Assembly (NCBI GenBank): GCA_947365245.1
Contig: CANAWG010000007.1
Location: 59,656 to 123,655, forward strand
Length of the DNA stretch: 64,000 bases
Direction of reading: 5' to 3'
From: an uncultured Oscillibacter sp.
GTDB taxonomy: Bacteria > Bacillota > Clostridia > Oscillospirales > Oscillospiraceae
Shown one piece after another: positions 44,035 through 53,119 of the stretch. Under the pieces are notes generated by a model. It saw only the letters and a list, made by a program, of their open reading frames with translations, made no database searches and was not told where the DNA came from. Each line of letters begins with the position of its first letter. Position 1 is the first letter of the stretch. The position numbers and the translations under genes are program-made.

Positions 44035-45423
44035 ATGAAACTCTGGTCCGGCCGGTTCGCCAAGGACACCGACGCCCTGGTCAACGAATTGAACGCATCC
44101 ATCTCCTTTGACCAGCGGCTCTACAAAGAGGATATCCAGGGCAGTCTGGCCCACGCCAAAATGCTGGGGGACTGCGGCATCATCTCCCGGGAGGACGCCG
44201 CCGCCATCAAAGAGGGCCTGGAGGGGATCCTCCGGGATGTAGAGGCGGGGAAGGTGGAGTTTACCGCCGACAACGAGGATATCCACATGAACATCGAGGC
44301 CCTGCTCACCGCCCGCATCGGCGACGCGGGAAAGCGGCTCCACACCGCCCGGTCCCGCAACGACCAGGTGGCCCTGGACTTCCGGATGTACGTCCGGCGG
44401 GGGATCCCGGTGGTCGTTGGTCAGCTGCTGGAGCTGGAGCAGGTCCTCTGCCGCCAGGCGAAGCAGTATCAGAGCGCCGTCATGCCGGGCTACACCCACC
44501 TCCAGCGGGCCCAGCCCATCTCCTTTGCCCAGCATCTTCTGGCCTATGGGCAGATGTTCGCCCGGGACGTCACCCGGCTGGAGGACTGCGCCAAGCGGCT
44601 CAACCAGTGCCCTCTGGGCTCCGGGGCGCTGGCCGGCACCACCTACCCCATCGACCGCTTTGAGACGGCGGAGGCCCTGGGCTTTGACGGCCCCATGTCC
44701 AACTCCCTGGACGGCGTTTCCGACCGGGACTACGCGTTGGAGCTCCTCGGCGGTCTCTCTATTTTGATGATGCACCTGAGCCGCTTTGCCGAGGAGGTCA
44801 TCCTCTGGTGCAGCTGGGAGTTCAAGTTCATTGAGCTGGACGACGGTTACGCCACCGGCTCCAGCATCATGCCCCAGAAGAAGAACCCCGATGTCGCCGA
44901 GCTGGTCCGGGGCAAGACGGGCCGGGTCTACGGCGACCTCATGGGCCTTTTGACGGTGATGAAGGGCCTGCCCCTGGCCTACAACAAGGACATGCAGGAG
45001 GACAAGGAGCCGGTGTTTGACGCGCTGGACACCGTGGAGATGTGCCTGCCGGTGTTCGCGCGGATGCTGGACACCATGACCGTCCGCACGGACAATATGC
45101 GCGCGGCGGCGGGAAAGGGCTTTATCAACGCCACGGACTGCGCCGACTACCTCACCAAAAAGGGGATGCCTTTCCGGGACGCCTACACGGTGACGGGCCG
45201 CCTGGTGGCGGACTGCACCGCCAGGGGGAAGACGTTGGAGGAGCTGACATTGGAGGAACTGAGGGCTTTCTCGGACCTCTTTGGGGAGGACGTGTACGAG
45301 GCCTTGAAGCTGGAGAACTGCATGGCCCTGCGCTCAAGCTTCGGCGGACCGGCGGCCGGCGAGACACGGCGGCAGATTCAGGAGCTTGAGCGGTTTGTGC
45401 AGGCTCGGGAGCACCAGAAATGA
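44035..45423 (+). CDS. argH: Argininosuccinate lyase
   Basis: The product has 462 residues. The ATG at 44035 follows CAGGAGGTCTCCCC; a longer in-frame extension upstream is only the translated repeat. It shows [19 protein letters not shown] (about 102-120), and the fumarase-superfamily signature [16 protein letters not shown] (about 279-294). It cleaves argininosuccinate to arginine and fumarate. Confidence 0.97.
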   Translation: MKLWSGRFAKDTDALVNELNASISFDQRLYKEDIQGSLAHAKMLGDCGIISREDAAAIKEGLEGILRDVEAGKVEFTADNEDIHMNIEALLTARIGDAGKRLHTARSRNDQVALDFRMYVRRGIPVVVGQLLELEQVLCRQAKQYQSAVMPGYTHLQRAQPISFAQHLLAYGQMFARDVTRLEDCAKRLNQCPLGSGALAGTTYPIDRFETAEALGFDGPMSNSLDGVSDRDYALELLGGLSILMMHLSRFAEEVILWCSWEFKFIELDDGYATGSSIMPQKKNPDVAELVRGKTGRVYGDLMGLLTVMKGLPLAYNKDMQEDKEPVFDALDTVEMCLPVFARMLDTMTVRTDNMRAAAGKGFINATDCADYLTKKGMPFRDAYTVTGRLVADCTARGKTLEELTLEELRAFSDLFGEDVYEALKLENCMALRSSFGGPAAGETRRQIQELERFVQAREHQK

Positions 45424-45430
45424 GGATCGG

Positions 45431-46117
45431 ATGAGATTCAGAATGCTTGCGCTGGCCCTGTGCTTGTGCCTTTTGAGCGGGTGCGGGGAGCTGTTTGGGA
45501 CAGTGGCCGTGACCACCGGAGGCGGCGAGGACCGGGAGGTCCCGCCCCTGGAGGAGCCAGACGATCCGGAGCCCGGGGATGCGGCGGAACCGGAGCCTGC
45601 TCCGGAGGATTTCTTTGAGACTCTGCCCCGCACCTATATGTTTTGCAGCGGGGCCGGCGGGTGGAGTACGGACTTGCGCCTGGAGGCCGACGGATCTTTC
45701 ACCGGCCAATATCACGACGCCGACATGGGCGTGGCGGACCCGGAGAGGTTCCCCCAGGGCACCTGGTACATCTGTAATTTCAGCGGGCAGTTCACCCGGC
45801 CGGTCAAGGTAGACGAGACCACTTGGTCCGTGGAGATCGAGACTTTAGAGCTGGAGCACCCCGACGACGAGTCGGAGGAGTACGCCGACGGCCGCCGCTA
45901 TATTTACTCCTCCCCCTACGGCCTGGAGGATGCGGAGGAGATTCTGATCTATCTCCCGGACACCCCGGTGGACGGCCTCTCGGAGGAGGTCCTCTGGGCG
46001 GCCAGAGGGCCATACGACTGGAAGCCGACGGCGGAGGGCACCCTGGGGCTGACGATTCTCTATAACGTCAGCCAGGGCCACGGCTTCGCGGAATATTACT
46101 TCCAAACTGAAAGGTAG
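45431..46117 (+). CDS. Lipoprotein of unknown function inside the arginine run
   Basis: The product has 228 residues, starting at ATG 45431 seven bases after the argH stop. The signal peptide ends in a lipobox LSGC (cysteine about 17). A Pro/Glu/Asp-rich tether spans about 30-60. The rest is a beta-rich domain with repeated W-Y-aromatic strands (GTWYICNFSGQFTRPVKVDETTWSVEIE). I do not recognise the family. Its position between argH and argC could be accidental, but the spacing implies cotranscription. Confidence 0.75.
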   Translation: MRFRMLALALCLCLLSGCGELFGTVAVTTGGGEDREVPPLEEPDDPEPGDAAEPEPAPEDFFETLPRTYMFCSGAGGWSTDLRLEADGSFTGQYHDADMGVADPERFPQGTWYICNFSGQFTRPVKVDETTWSVEIETLELEHPDDESEEYADGRRYIYSSPYGLEDAEEILIYLPDTPVDGLSEEVLWAARGPYDWKPTAEGTLGLTILYNVSQGHGFAEYYFQTER

Positions 46118-46188
46118 GAAGTAATATCTGCCATATTTTGCGGTTGCCGTCGCTTTGCGGCGGCGAGCAAAACGGCTCAAATCAAATG

Positions 46189-46221
46189 TATTATTTCCGA
46201 ATTTTTGATTCGGAAATAATA
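46189..46221 (+). promoter_or_regulatory. Perfect 14-bp AT-rich hairpin ahead of argC
   Basis: TATTATTTCCGAAT, loop TTTTG, ATTCGGAAATAATA. An outer pair CTCAAAT...ATTTGAG extends it. It lies 10 bp upstream of the argC ribosome-binding site. It lacks a T-run and does not match an ARG box. It may be an mRNA processing or stability element. Confidence 0.5.
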
Positions 46222-46246
46222 CCCCATTTGAGGGAGGATGCCATAC

Positions 46247-47158
46247 ATGAGTAAGCCCATCATCTATATCGACGGCAGGGAGGGCACCACCGGCCTCCAG
46301 ATCTGCGACCGCCTCAGTCGGCGTGAGGATATTCAACTGCTCCTCATCGACGAAGAAAGACGCAAGGACCCGGCGGAGCGGGCCCGGTTGATGAACGGGG
46401 CGGACATCGTGTTTTTGTGCCTCCCCGACGCGGCGGCGGTGGAGGCGGTGGAGCTGGTGACGAATCCCCGCACCCGCGTCATCGACTGCTCCACGGCCCA
46501 CCGGACAAACCCCGCCTGGGTCTACGGCTTCCCGGAGCTCCGGGGCCAGCGGGAGAAGATCGCCTCCGCCAAACGGGTGGCCAACCCCGGCTGCCACGCC
46601 ACGGGCTTCATCTCCGCCGTCCGGCCCCTGGTGGAGCTGGGGGTGCTGTCCGCCGGCGCGGCCCTGACCTGCTTCTCCCTCACCGGCTACTCCGGCGGCG
46701 GAAAGAAGATGATTGCCCAGTACGAGACCGGCAAGACGCCGGATTTGTACAGCCCCCGGATCTACGGATTGAACCAGGCCCATAAGCACCTGCCGGAGAT
46801 GCAGGCCGTCTGCGGCCTGGAGACGGCCCCGGTGTTCTCCCCCATTGTGGACGACTACTACAAGGGGATGGCCGCCACGGTGCCCCTCTTTGCCGGCCGG
46901 GAGGAGGTCCAGACGGCGCTGGAGAGCTATTACGCGGGAAGCTCCGTCGTCCGGGTGGACTCCCAGCGGCAGGACGCCATGGTGGCCGCCAATGCCATGG
47001 CCGGTAAGGACTGCCTCCGTCTGGTGGTGGAGGGCAACGACCGTCGGACCACCGTCACGGCCCTCTTCGACAACCTGGGCAAGGGCGCCTCCGGCGCGGC
47101 GGTGCAAAATATGAACCTGATGCTGGGCTTTGCGGAGACCACAGGGCTGAATCTCTGA
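46247..47158 (+). CDS. argC: N-acetyl-gamma-glutamyl-phosphate reductase (short type)
   Basis: The product has 303 residues. The ATG at 46247 is nine bases after GGAGG; an ATG at 46238 is too close to it. DGREGTTGLQICDRL (10-24) is the NADP loop and NPGCHATG (about 114-121) carries the catalytic cysteine. It is the shorter, type 2 form (about 310 residues versus about 345). It reduces N-acetylglutamyl-phosphate. Confidence 0.95.
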   Translation: MSKPIIYIDGREGTTGLQICDRLSRREDIQLLLIDEERRKDPAERARLMNGADIVFLCLPDAAAVEAVELVTNPRTRVIDCSTAHRTNPAWVYGFPELRGQREKIASAKRVANPGCHATGFISAVRPLVELGVLSAGAALTCFSLTGYSGGGKKMIAQYETGKTPDLYSPRIYGLNQAHKHLPEMQAVCGLETAPVFSPIVDDYYKGMAATVPLFAGREEVQTALESYYAGSSVVRVDSQRQDAMVAANAMAGKDCLRLVVEGNDRRTTVTALFDNLGKGASGAAVQNMNLMLGFAETTGLNL

Positions 47159-47196
47159 GCGCGGCCTTGCTATCATCAAGACATTGAGGTGGAACT

Positions 47197-48423
47197 ATGC
47201 TGAACTTCATCCAAGGCGGCGTCTGCGCCGCCCAGGGCTTTCGGGCCGCCGGCGTCCACGTGGGCGTCAAGACCCACGCCGCCTGGAAAAAGGACGTGGC
47301 CCTCATCGTCTCCGATGTGGACTGCGCCGCGGCGGCGGTGTTTACGAGGAACGTTGTCAAGGCCGCTCCCATCCACGTGGACATGGCCCACCTGGCGGAC
47401 GGAAAGGCCCGGGCCGTCATCGCCAACAGCGGCAACGCCAACGCCTGCGCCCCCCGGGGGGAGGAGAACGCGGAGCGGATGTGCGCCGCGGCGGCAAAGG
47501 CCATCGGCTGTGAGGCCGGGGACGTGCTGGTGAGCTCCACCGGCGTCATTGGCCAGACCCTCAATATCGCGGCCATCGAGGCGGGCGTGCCGGCGCTGTA
47601 CGAGGCCCTGGAGGCGTCGGCTGAGGCCAGCGACGCCGCGGCCCACGCCATCATGACCACCGACACCGAGAAGAAAGAGGCGGCGGTGGAGACCGTCCTC
47701 GGCGGAAAGACCGTCCGCCTGGGGGGCATCGCCAAGGGCAGCGGCATGATTCACCCCAACATGGGCACCATGCTCTGCTTCCTCACCACCGACTGCGCCA
47801 TCTCTCCCGCCATGATAAAAACCGCCCTGTTGGAGACGGTGAGCGTCAGCTTCAACCGCATCAGCGTGGACGGCGACACCTCCACCAACGACAGCTGCGT
47901 CGTCCTGGCCAACGGCCTGGCGGGCAACGAGCCCATCACCGCCAAGGGACCGGACTACGAGAGGTTCCTGGAGGCGCTGCGGGCGCTGTGCGTGGAGCTT
48001 GCCAGGAAGATGGCCTCCGACGGCGAGGGGGCCAAGCACCTGATTACCTGCGCCGTCTCCGGCGCGAAGAGCGAGGCGTCGGCGGAGACCATCGCCAAGT
48101 CCGTCATCTCCTCCACGCTGACCAAGGCCGCCATCTTCGGCGCGGACGCCAACTGGGGCCGGGTGCTGTGCGCCATGGGCTACTCCGGAGAGAAGTTTGA
48201 CCCGGAGAAAGTGGACGTCCGCTTTGCCAGCGCCGCCGGGGAGATCGCGGTGTGCGAACAGGGCCGGGGCCTGGACTTCGACGAGGCCAAGGCGAAGAAG
48301 ATTCTGACGGAGCACGACGTGGAGATCCGCGTCTCCATGGGCGAGGGCGAGGGGCGCTGCACCTGCTGGGGCTGCGACATCACCTACGACTATATCAAGA
48401 TTAACGGAGATTACCGGACCTGA
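47197..48423 (+). CDS. argJ: Bifunctional ornithine acetyltransferase / N-acetylglutamate synthase
   Basis: The product has 408 residues, starting at ATG 47197 after TTGAGGTGG. It shows the autocleavage region KGSGMIHPNMGTMLCFLTTD, with the nucleophile threonine in PNMGTMLCFLTT (about 188-199). It recycles the acetyl group from acetylornithine, allowing the pathway to run without ArgE. It follows argC by 38 bp. Confidence 0.97.
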   Translation: MLNFIQGGVCAAQGFRAAGVHVGVKTHAAWKKDVALIVSDVDCAAAAVFTRNVVKAAPIHVDMAHLADGKARAVIANSGNANACAPRGEENAERMCAAAAKAIGCEAGDVLVSSTGVIGQTLNIAAIEAGVPALYEALEASAEASDAAAHAIMTTDTEKKEAAVETVLGGKTVRLGGIAKGSGMIHPNMGTMLCFLTTDCAISPAMIKTALLETVSVSFNRISVDGDTSTNDSCVVLANGLAGNEPITAKGPDYERFLEALRALCVELARKMASDGEGAKHLITCAVSGAKSEASAETIAKSVISSTLTKAAIFGADANWGRVLCAMGYSGEKFDPEKVDVRFASAAGEIAVCEQGRGLDFDEAKAKKILTEHDVEIRVSMGEGEGRCTCWGCDITYDYIKINGDYRT

Positions 48424-48427
48424 CAGC

Positions 48428-48660
48428 CCCCTTGTCCGTAGAGAAAAGGGTTCAGGGGAAACCTGCGGTTTCCCCGATTGATCTGCCGGAGGCGGATCAA
48501 CAAAATGAAATTATTTTCGCCGCGGCGCCCTCCAGAGGGGCTTCTCTTGCCCCTGCGGGGCAATTCACCTTCTGTACGTGGCGAAAATACCTTGACCCAG
48601 CCGCCTTGGGCGGCGTTCACCAGTCCGCAGACTGGTGAGGGGGAATCTAAAGGGGAGGAC
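48428..48660. repeat. Intergenic palindromic repeat (family E, copy 2, inverted)
   Basis: The core (48502-48591) is the reverse complement of copy 1 at 43831-43915 with few changes, and CCAGTCCGCAGACTGG follows as in copy 1. It fills the argJ-argB gap. The stop codon of argJ and the ribosome-binding site of argB lie just outside. Confidence 0.7.
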
Positions 48661-48688
48661 CTGTCCCCCCTTTAAGGAGTGAAACGAT

Positions 48689-49549
48689 TTGTCTTCACAC
48701 GAACAGCAGGCCCAGACCCTCATCGAGGCCCTGCCCTATATCCAAAAATTCACCGGAAAGACCGTGGTGGTGAAATACGGCGGCAACGCCATGGTCTCCG
48801 ACACCCTGCGCCGCTCCGTCATGAGCGACATCGTGCTTTTGAACCTGGTGGGCATCCGGGTGGTGGCGGTCCACGGCGGCGGGCCGGAGATCTCCGCCAT
48901 GCTGAAGATGATCGGCCACGAGTCCCGGTTTGTGGACGGCCTGCGCTATACCGACGCCACCACCATGGACGTGGTCCAGGCCATCCTCTGCGGCAAGGTC
49001 AACAAGGACCTGGTGTCCCAGCTCAGCCGGCTGGGGGGGCAGGCCATCGGCCTTTGCGGTATGGACGGCGGCCTCTTCCAGGCGGTGCAGCTGGACGAGA
49101 AGTACGGCCTGGTGGGCAGGATCACCGGCGTGAACCCCGCCCCGGTGGAAAACGCCCTGGCCAGCGGCTACATCCCCATCGTGGCCACCGTGGCCCAGGG
49201 GACGGACGCCGACACCGCCTACAACATCAACGCTGACACCGCCGCCGCCAAGCTGGCGGAGGCCCTCCACGCCGAGAAGCTGATCCTGCTCACGGACGTC
49301 CGGGGCCTTTTGCGGGACCCCAAGGACGAGGAGACGCTGATCCACGCGGTCCGCACCGACGAGGTGCCCGCCCTCATTGAAAGCGGCGTGGTCTCCGGGG
49401 GCATGATTCCCAAGATGGAGTGCTGCGTGGACGCCGTCCGCGGCGGCGTGGAGCGGGTCCATATTCTGGACGGCCGCATCCCCCACTCCATTCTCATCGA
49501 GCTGCTCAGCGACCGGGGCATCGGCACCATGCTGGAAAGGGAGGAATGA
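48689..49549 (+). CDS. argB: Acetylglutamate kinase
   Basis: The product has 286 residues. It starts at TTG 48689 after AAGGAGTGAAACGA; no ATG fits. It shows KYGGNAMV (about 30-37), AVHGGGPEIS (about 64-73) and GGMIPKMECC (about 238-247). It phosphorylates N-acetylglutamate. The N-terminal helix of arginine-sensitive kinases is present, so feedback inhibition is plausible. Confidence 0.96.
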   Translation: MSSHEQQAQTLIEALPYIQKFTGKTVVVKYGGNAMVSDTLRRSVMSDIVLLNLVGIRVVAVHGGGPEISAMLKMIGHESRFVDGLRYTDATTMDVVQAILCGKVNKDLVSQLSRLGGQAIGLCGMDGGLFQAVQLDEKYGLVGRITGVNPAPVENALASGYIPIVATVAQGTDADTAYNINADTAAAKLAEALHAEKLILLTDVRGLLRDPKDEETLIHAVRTDEVPALIESGVVSGGMIPKMECCVDAVRGGVERVHILDGRIPHSILIELLSDRGIGTMLEREE

Positions 49550-49551
49550 AC

Positions 49552-50730
49552 ATGACGTCCCAGGAGATCAAGAATCTGACCCATCAGTATATCATGAACA
49601 CCTACGGCCGCTTCCCCGTGGCCATCGACCACGGCCGGGGCGCACGGCTCTATGACCCGGAGGGCCGGGAGTACATCGACTTCACCAGCGGCATCGGCGT
49701 CACGGACCTGGGCTACGGGTATCAGCCCTGGGCGGACGCCGTGGCGGACCAGGCGAAGAAACTGAACCACGTGTCCAACCTCTTCTACACGGAGCCGGCG
49801 GCCCGCCTGGCGGAGATCCTCTGCAGGCGCACGGGGGAGAGCTGCGTCTTCTTCGCCAATGGCGGCGGAGAGGCCAACGAGGGCCTCATCAAGCTGGCGA
49901 GAAAGTACAGCTTTGACAAGTACGGCCAGGGCCGCGCCACCATCATCACGCTGAAAAGCTCTTTCCACGGCCGCACCGTCACCACGCTGAAGGCCACGGG
50001 GCAGGACGTGTTCCACAACTATTTCTTCCCCTTTACCGAGGGCTTCCGCTACGCCGCGGCCAACGACCTTGACGACCTGGAGGCCGCCGCCGGGGACGAC
50101 GTGTGCGCCGTCATGGTGGAGCTGGTGCAGGGGGAGGGGGGCGTGCTGCCCCTGAATCCGGAGTACGTCAAGGCCCTGGCGGAGCTCTGCGCCCAAAGGG
50201 ACTGGCTGCTGCTGGCGGACGAGGTCCAGACCGGCGTGGGCCGGACGGGCACCCTCTTCGCGTTCCAGCAGTACGGCATCCTGCCCGACGCGGTGTCCTT
50301 TGCCAAGGGGATTGCCGGAGGACTGCCCATGAGCGGCGTCCTGGCCAGTGAGAAGTGCCGGGACGTGCTGGGCCCCGGCACTCACGCCACCACTTTCGGC
50401 GCCAATCCCATCTGCGCCGCCGCGGGACTGGTGGTGCAGGAGACCCTGAGCGACGCCTTTTTGGAGGAGGTCAAGGCCAAGGGCGCCTACCTCCGCAAGG
50501 GCATCGAGGCGCTGAATCTGCCCTGCTTCGGGAAGACCCGGGGCCTGGGGCTGATGATCGGCATTGAGGTGAAAGACGGCTTTACCAATAAGGACATCGC
50601 GAGCAAGCTCATTGAAAACGGCCTCCTGGTCCTCACCGCCGGCCCGGGGATGCGGCTGCTGCCGCCCCTGGTCATCACGAGAGAGGAGATGGACAAGGGC
50701 CTGGAGATCATGGGAAGAGTTCTGGCGTAA
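49552..50730 (+). CDS. argD: Acetylornithine aminotransferase
   Basis: The product has 392 residues. The ATG at 49552 is well spaced from GGGAGG; a closer ATG at 49546 is less likely. The class III aminotransferase pattern is clear: LADEVQTGVGRTGTLFAFQQYGILPD (about 221-246) and FAKGIAGGLPMSG with the PLP lysine (about 251). It converts acetylglutamate semialdehyde to acetylornithine. Confidence 0.96.
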   Translation: MTSQEIKNLTHQYIMNTYGRFPVAIDHGRGARLYDPEGREYIDFTSGIGVTDLGYGYQPWADAVADQAKKLNHVSNLFYTEPAARLAEILCRRTGESCVFFANGGGEANEGLIKLARKYSFDKYGQGRATIITLKSSFHGRTVTTLKATGQDVFHNYFFPFTEGFRYAAANDLDDLEAAAGDDVCAVMVELVQGEGGVLPLNPEYVKALAELCAQRDWLLLADEVQTGVGRTGTLFAFQQYGILPDAVSFAKGIAGGLPMSGVLASEKCRDVLGPGTHATTFGANPICAAAGLVVQETLSDAFLEEVKAKGAYLRKGIEALNLPCFGKTRGLGLMIGIEVKDGFTNKDIASKLIENGLLVLTAGPGMRLLPPLVITREEMDKGLEIMGRVLA

Positions 50731-50844
50731 AATCGGATTTCTTCCGAAACGGACCGCCGCGGCCGGCGTACCCCCTGGGGGTGCCCGCCGGCCCGTTTCC
50801 CAGACGGCCCGCTGGCAATACTGATGAAAGAGAGGGTTCCACCC

Positions 50845-51828
50845 ATGGAAAACCACACCCATTTTTTGAAGCTCCTGGATTTCACCCCGGCGGAGATCCG
50901 GCAATTTCTGGACACCGCCGCCGATCTGAAAGCCAAGAAGAAAGCGGGGATCCCCCACCGGTACTTAGAGGGCAGGAACGTGGCGCTGATCTTTGAGAAG
51001 ACCTCCACCCGCACCCGCTGCGCCTTTGAGGTGGCGGCCCAGGACTTGGGCATGGGCTCCACCTACCTGGGGCCCACCGGCTCCCAGATCGGGGTGAAGG
51101 AGTCCATCGCCGACACCGCCCGGGTGCTGGGAAGAATGTTCGACGGCATCGAGTACCGGGGCTTCGGGCAGGAACTGGTGGAGGAGCTGGCCGCCCACGC
51201 CGGGGTGCCGGTGTTCAACGGCCTCACCAACGAGTTCCATCCCACCCAGATTCTGGCGGACTTTCTCACCATTGAGGAGCACTTCGGGAAGCTCCGGGGC
51301 GTGAAGCTTGTTTACCTGGGGGACGCCCGGTACAACATGGGCAACAGCCTGATGGTGGGCTGCGCCAAGATGGGAATGCACTTTGTGGCCTGCGCCCCCA
51401 AGGCGTACATGCCGGACGGCGCCCTGGTGGAGACCTGCCAGGCCGTTGCCAGGGAGACCGGCGCGGTGCTGGAGTTTATTGAGGACCCCATGGAGGCCAC
51501 AAAGGGCGCCGACGTGCTCTACACCGACGTGTGGGTCTCCATGGGCGAGCCCGCGGAGGTCTGGGCCGAGCGCATCGAGGCCCTGGCCCCCTACCAGGTG
51601 ACCCAGGCCCTGCTGGACAACGCCGGCCCCCAGTGTAAGTTCATGCACTGCCTGCCCGCCTACCACGACCACAGGACACAGGTGGGGAAAGAGATGGGCG
51701 AGAGGTTCGGCCGCAGCGCCATGGAGGTCACCGACGAGGTGTTCGAGTCCCCGGCCTCCATCGTCTTCGACGAGGCGGAGAACCGGATGCACACCATCAA
51801 GGCGGTCATGTATGAGCTGATGAAATAG
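50845..51828 (+). CDS. argF: Ornithine carbamoyltransferase
   Basis: The product has 327 residues, starting at ATG 50845 after AGAGAGGG. The carbamoyl-phosphate loop [14 protein letters not shown] is at about 51-64 and [10 protein letters not shown] at about 268-277. It forms citrulline and completes the path from glutamate to arginine, except for carbamoyl-phosphate synthase, which is not in the window. Confidence 0.97.
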   Translation: MENHTHFLKLLDFTPAEIRQFLDTAADLKAKKKAGIPHRYLEGRNVALIFEKTSTRTRCAFEVAAQDLGMGSTYLGPTGSQIGVKESIADTARVLGRMFDGIEYRGFGQELVEELAAHAGVPVFNGLTNEFHPTQILADFLTIEEHFGKLRGVKLVYLGDARYNMGNSLMVGCAKMGMHFVACAPKAYMPDGALVETCQAVARETGAVLEFIEDPMEATKGADVLYTDVWVSMGEPAEVWAERIEALAPYQVTQALLDNAGPQCKFMHCLPAYHDHRTQVGKEMGERFGRSAMEVTDEVFESPASIVFDEAENRMHTIKAVMYELMK

Positions 51829-51841
51829 GAACCTGTATTCA

Positions 51842-51927
51842 TATAGTCGGCACAGTTGAAAATCGGTAGATACCGATTTTCAAACAGCGGCCAAGCCGCT
51901 GAGGGGTAACCCCCTGTGCTGACTATA
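51842..51927. repeat. 86-bp inverted-repeat element of stacked hairpins (family A, copy 2)
   Basis: The ends TATAGTCGGCACAG and, reverse complemented, TATAGTCAGCACAG match at 13 of 14. Inside are GAAAATCGGTA/TACCGATTTTC, CAGCGGC/GCCGCTG and GGGGT/ACCCC stems. GAACCTGTATTC lies just outside the left end (51829-51840). It may double as a 3' structure for argF mRNA. Confidence 0.65.
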
Positions 51928-51933
51928 ACCCTG

Positions 51934-51970
51934 AACGCCGCCCCCGGCACAGGCCGGGAGCGGCGTTTTT
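51934..51970 (+). terminator. Terminator of the arginine run
   Basis: AACGCCGC-CCCCGGC, loop ACAG, GCCGGG-A-GCGGCGTT followed by TTT. It immediately follows the family A element. Confidence 0.75.
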
Positions 51971-51988
51971 GGATGGGGACCCGGCGGC

Positions 51989-53107
51989 TCACTGGCTCAG
52001 CAGCCCCAAATTCCGGTCGGTGATGAAGTTGGGGACGCTCTGGAGCACCACGATGCCGTCCACGCCGCTTTCCGCGGCATAGGCGGCGGCGGAGCCCCGG
52101 TAGTACCGCAGGTCCAGCAGGTGTACCTCCTGGAAGTGCAGAGCCAGGAACGGGGCCAGGGCGTCGGCGTAGGAGTCCCGGATCAGCAGCAGCCTGCCCG
52201 TGCCCGTTTCATTGCGGAGGACGCACAGGGGCTGATTGCCCCCCAGAAAGGCGGAGTACTTGTCTTTCCTCTCCAGAAAGCTCCGCTCATACAGCGGCGC
52301 TTCCTCCGGCGCACCGCTCCGCCAGGAGGTGAGGGAGAGGCCGTCCTCTTTCACCCAGGCCTCCATGGTGTCGGGGAGAAGCCAGTGGACGCCGGACTGG
52401 GAGTACAGCGTGCCGTCAAATTTATCGGAGAGGGTCTCCGGGGAGAAGTCCCCCCGGTCCGGCGTCTCCCCTCCCCGGCCCAGGGCCTCCATCAGCGCGG
52501 CATAGCCGTAGTAGGCCCCCAGGGTGGTCCAGTGGTGGTCGGTGCGGTAGAAGATATCCTCCCCGGCATGGGCGGACAGGGCGCCCAGCAGATCCACGGG
52601 CTTCACGCCATCCAGCGCCGCCCCCTGGGCGATGAAAGATGATTGATCCCAGCTCTCCGCCCCGGCGGGGAGCTTTTCCCGCCAGATCTCCGCCGCCGAG
52701 GGGATCAGCCCCAGGTATACCGGGATCTCCGTCCTCTCCGCCAGACGGGCCACGTGGGCGAGATTCTTTTTCTCCAGGTTCTCCAGAGGCGGGTCGACTT
52801 TTGCAATCAGTGTGTCGCCGCAGAGGTACACGCCGTTGAACTCCCGCTTGCCCAGGAGCTGCTCCGCCCGGGCTTTCAGGCCCGTCCAGCCGTCCCGCAG
52901 GGGGAACTGGTCGGCGAAGTAGTCCTCCACGTCCGCCGTGAAGCTGCCGCTTGCCAGGGCGGACCAGGAGAATTCCGGCCGCTGGGTCAGGGTGCGGTTC
53001 TCCGTCTCGGACCGCGCCCGGTCCGGGAGAAAGACGTGCCACGCCAGAAGTCCCCCCAGGAAGAGGCAGAAAAAGGCCGTCAAAAAGCGGCCGTATGCCC
53101 TTGTCAT
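51989..53107 (-). CDS. DHHW-family cell-surface protein
   Basis: The product has 372 residues. One N-terminal membrane anchor lies at about 7-27; the rest is extracytoplasmic. It carries the DHHW motif (YRTDHHWTTLGAYYGYAA, about 179-196) plus YLGLIPSAAEIW and LLIRDSYADALAP, features of the AlgX/DltD-like SGNH fold. Such proteins act with MBOAT transferases in O-acylation of exported polymers. It is cotranscribed with the MBOAT gene (12 bp gap). Confidence 0.85.
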   Translation of the reverse strand: MTRAYGRFLTAFFCLFLGGLLAWHVFLPDRARSETENRTLTQRPEFSWSALASGSFTADVEDYFADQFPLRDGWTGLKARAEQLLGKREFNGVYLCGDTLIAKVDPPLENLEKKNLAHVARLAERTEIPVYLGLIPSAAEIWREKLPAGAESWDQSSFIAQGAALDGVKPVDLLGALSAHAGEDIFYRTDHHWTTLGAYYGYAALMEALGRGGETPDRGDFSPETLSDKFDGTLYSQSGVHWLLPDTMEAWVKEDGLSLTSWRSGAPEEAPLYERSFLERKDKYSAFLGGNQPLCVLRNETGTGRLLLIRDSYADALAPFLALHFQEVHLLDLRYYRGSAAAYAAESGVDGIVVLQSVPNFITDRNLGLLSQ

Positions 53108-53119
53108 CCCGCTCCCTCC

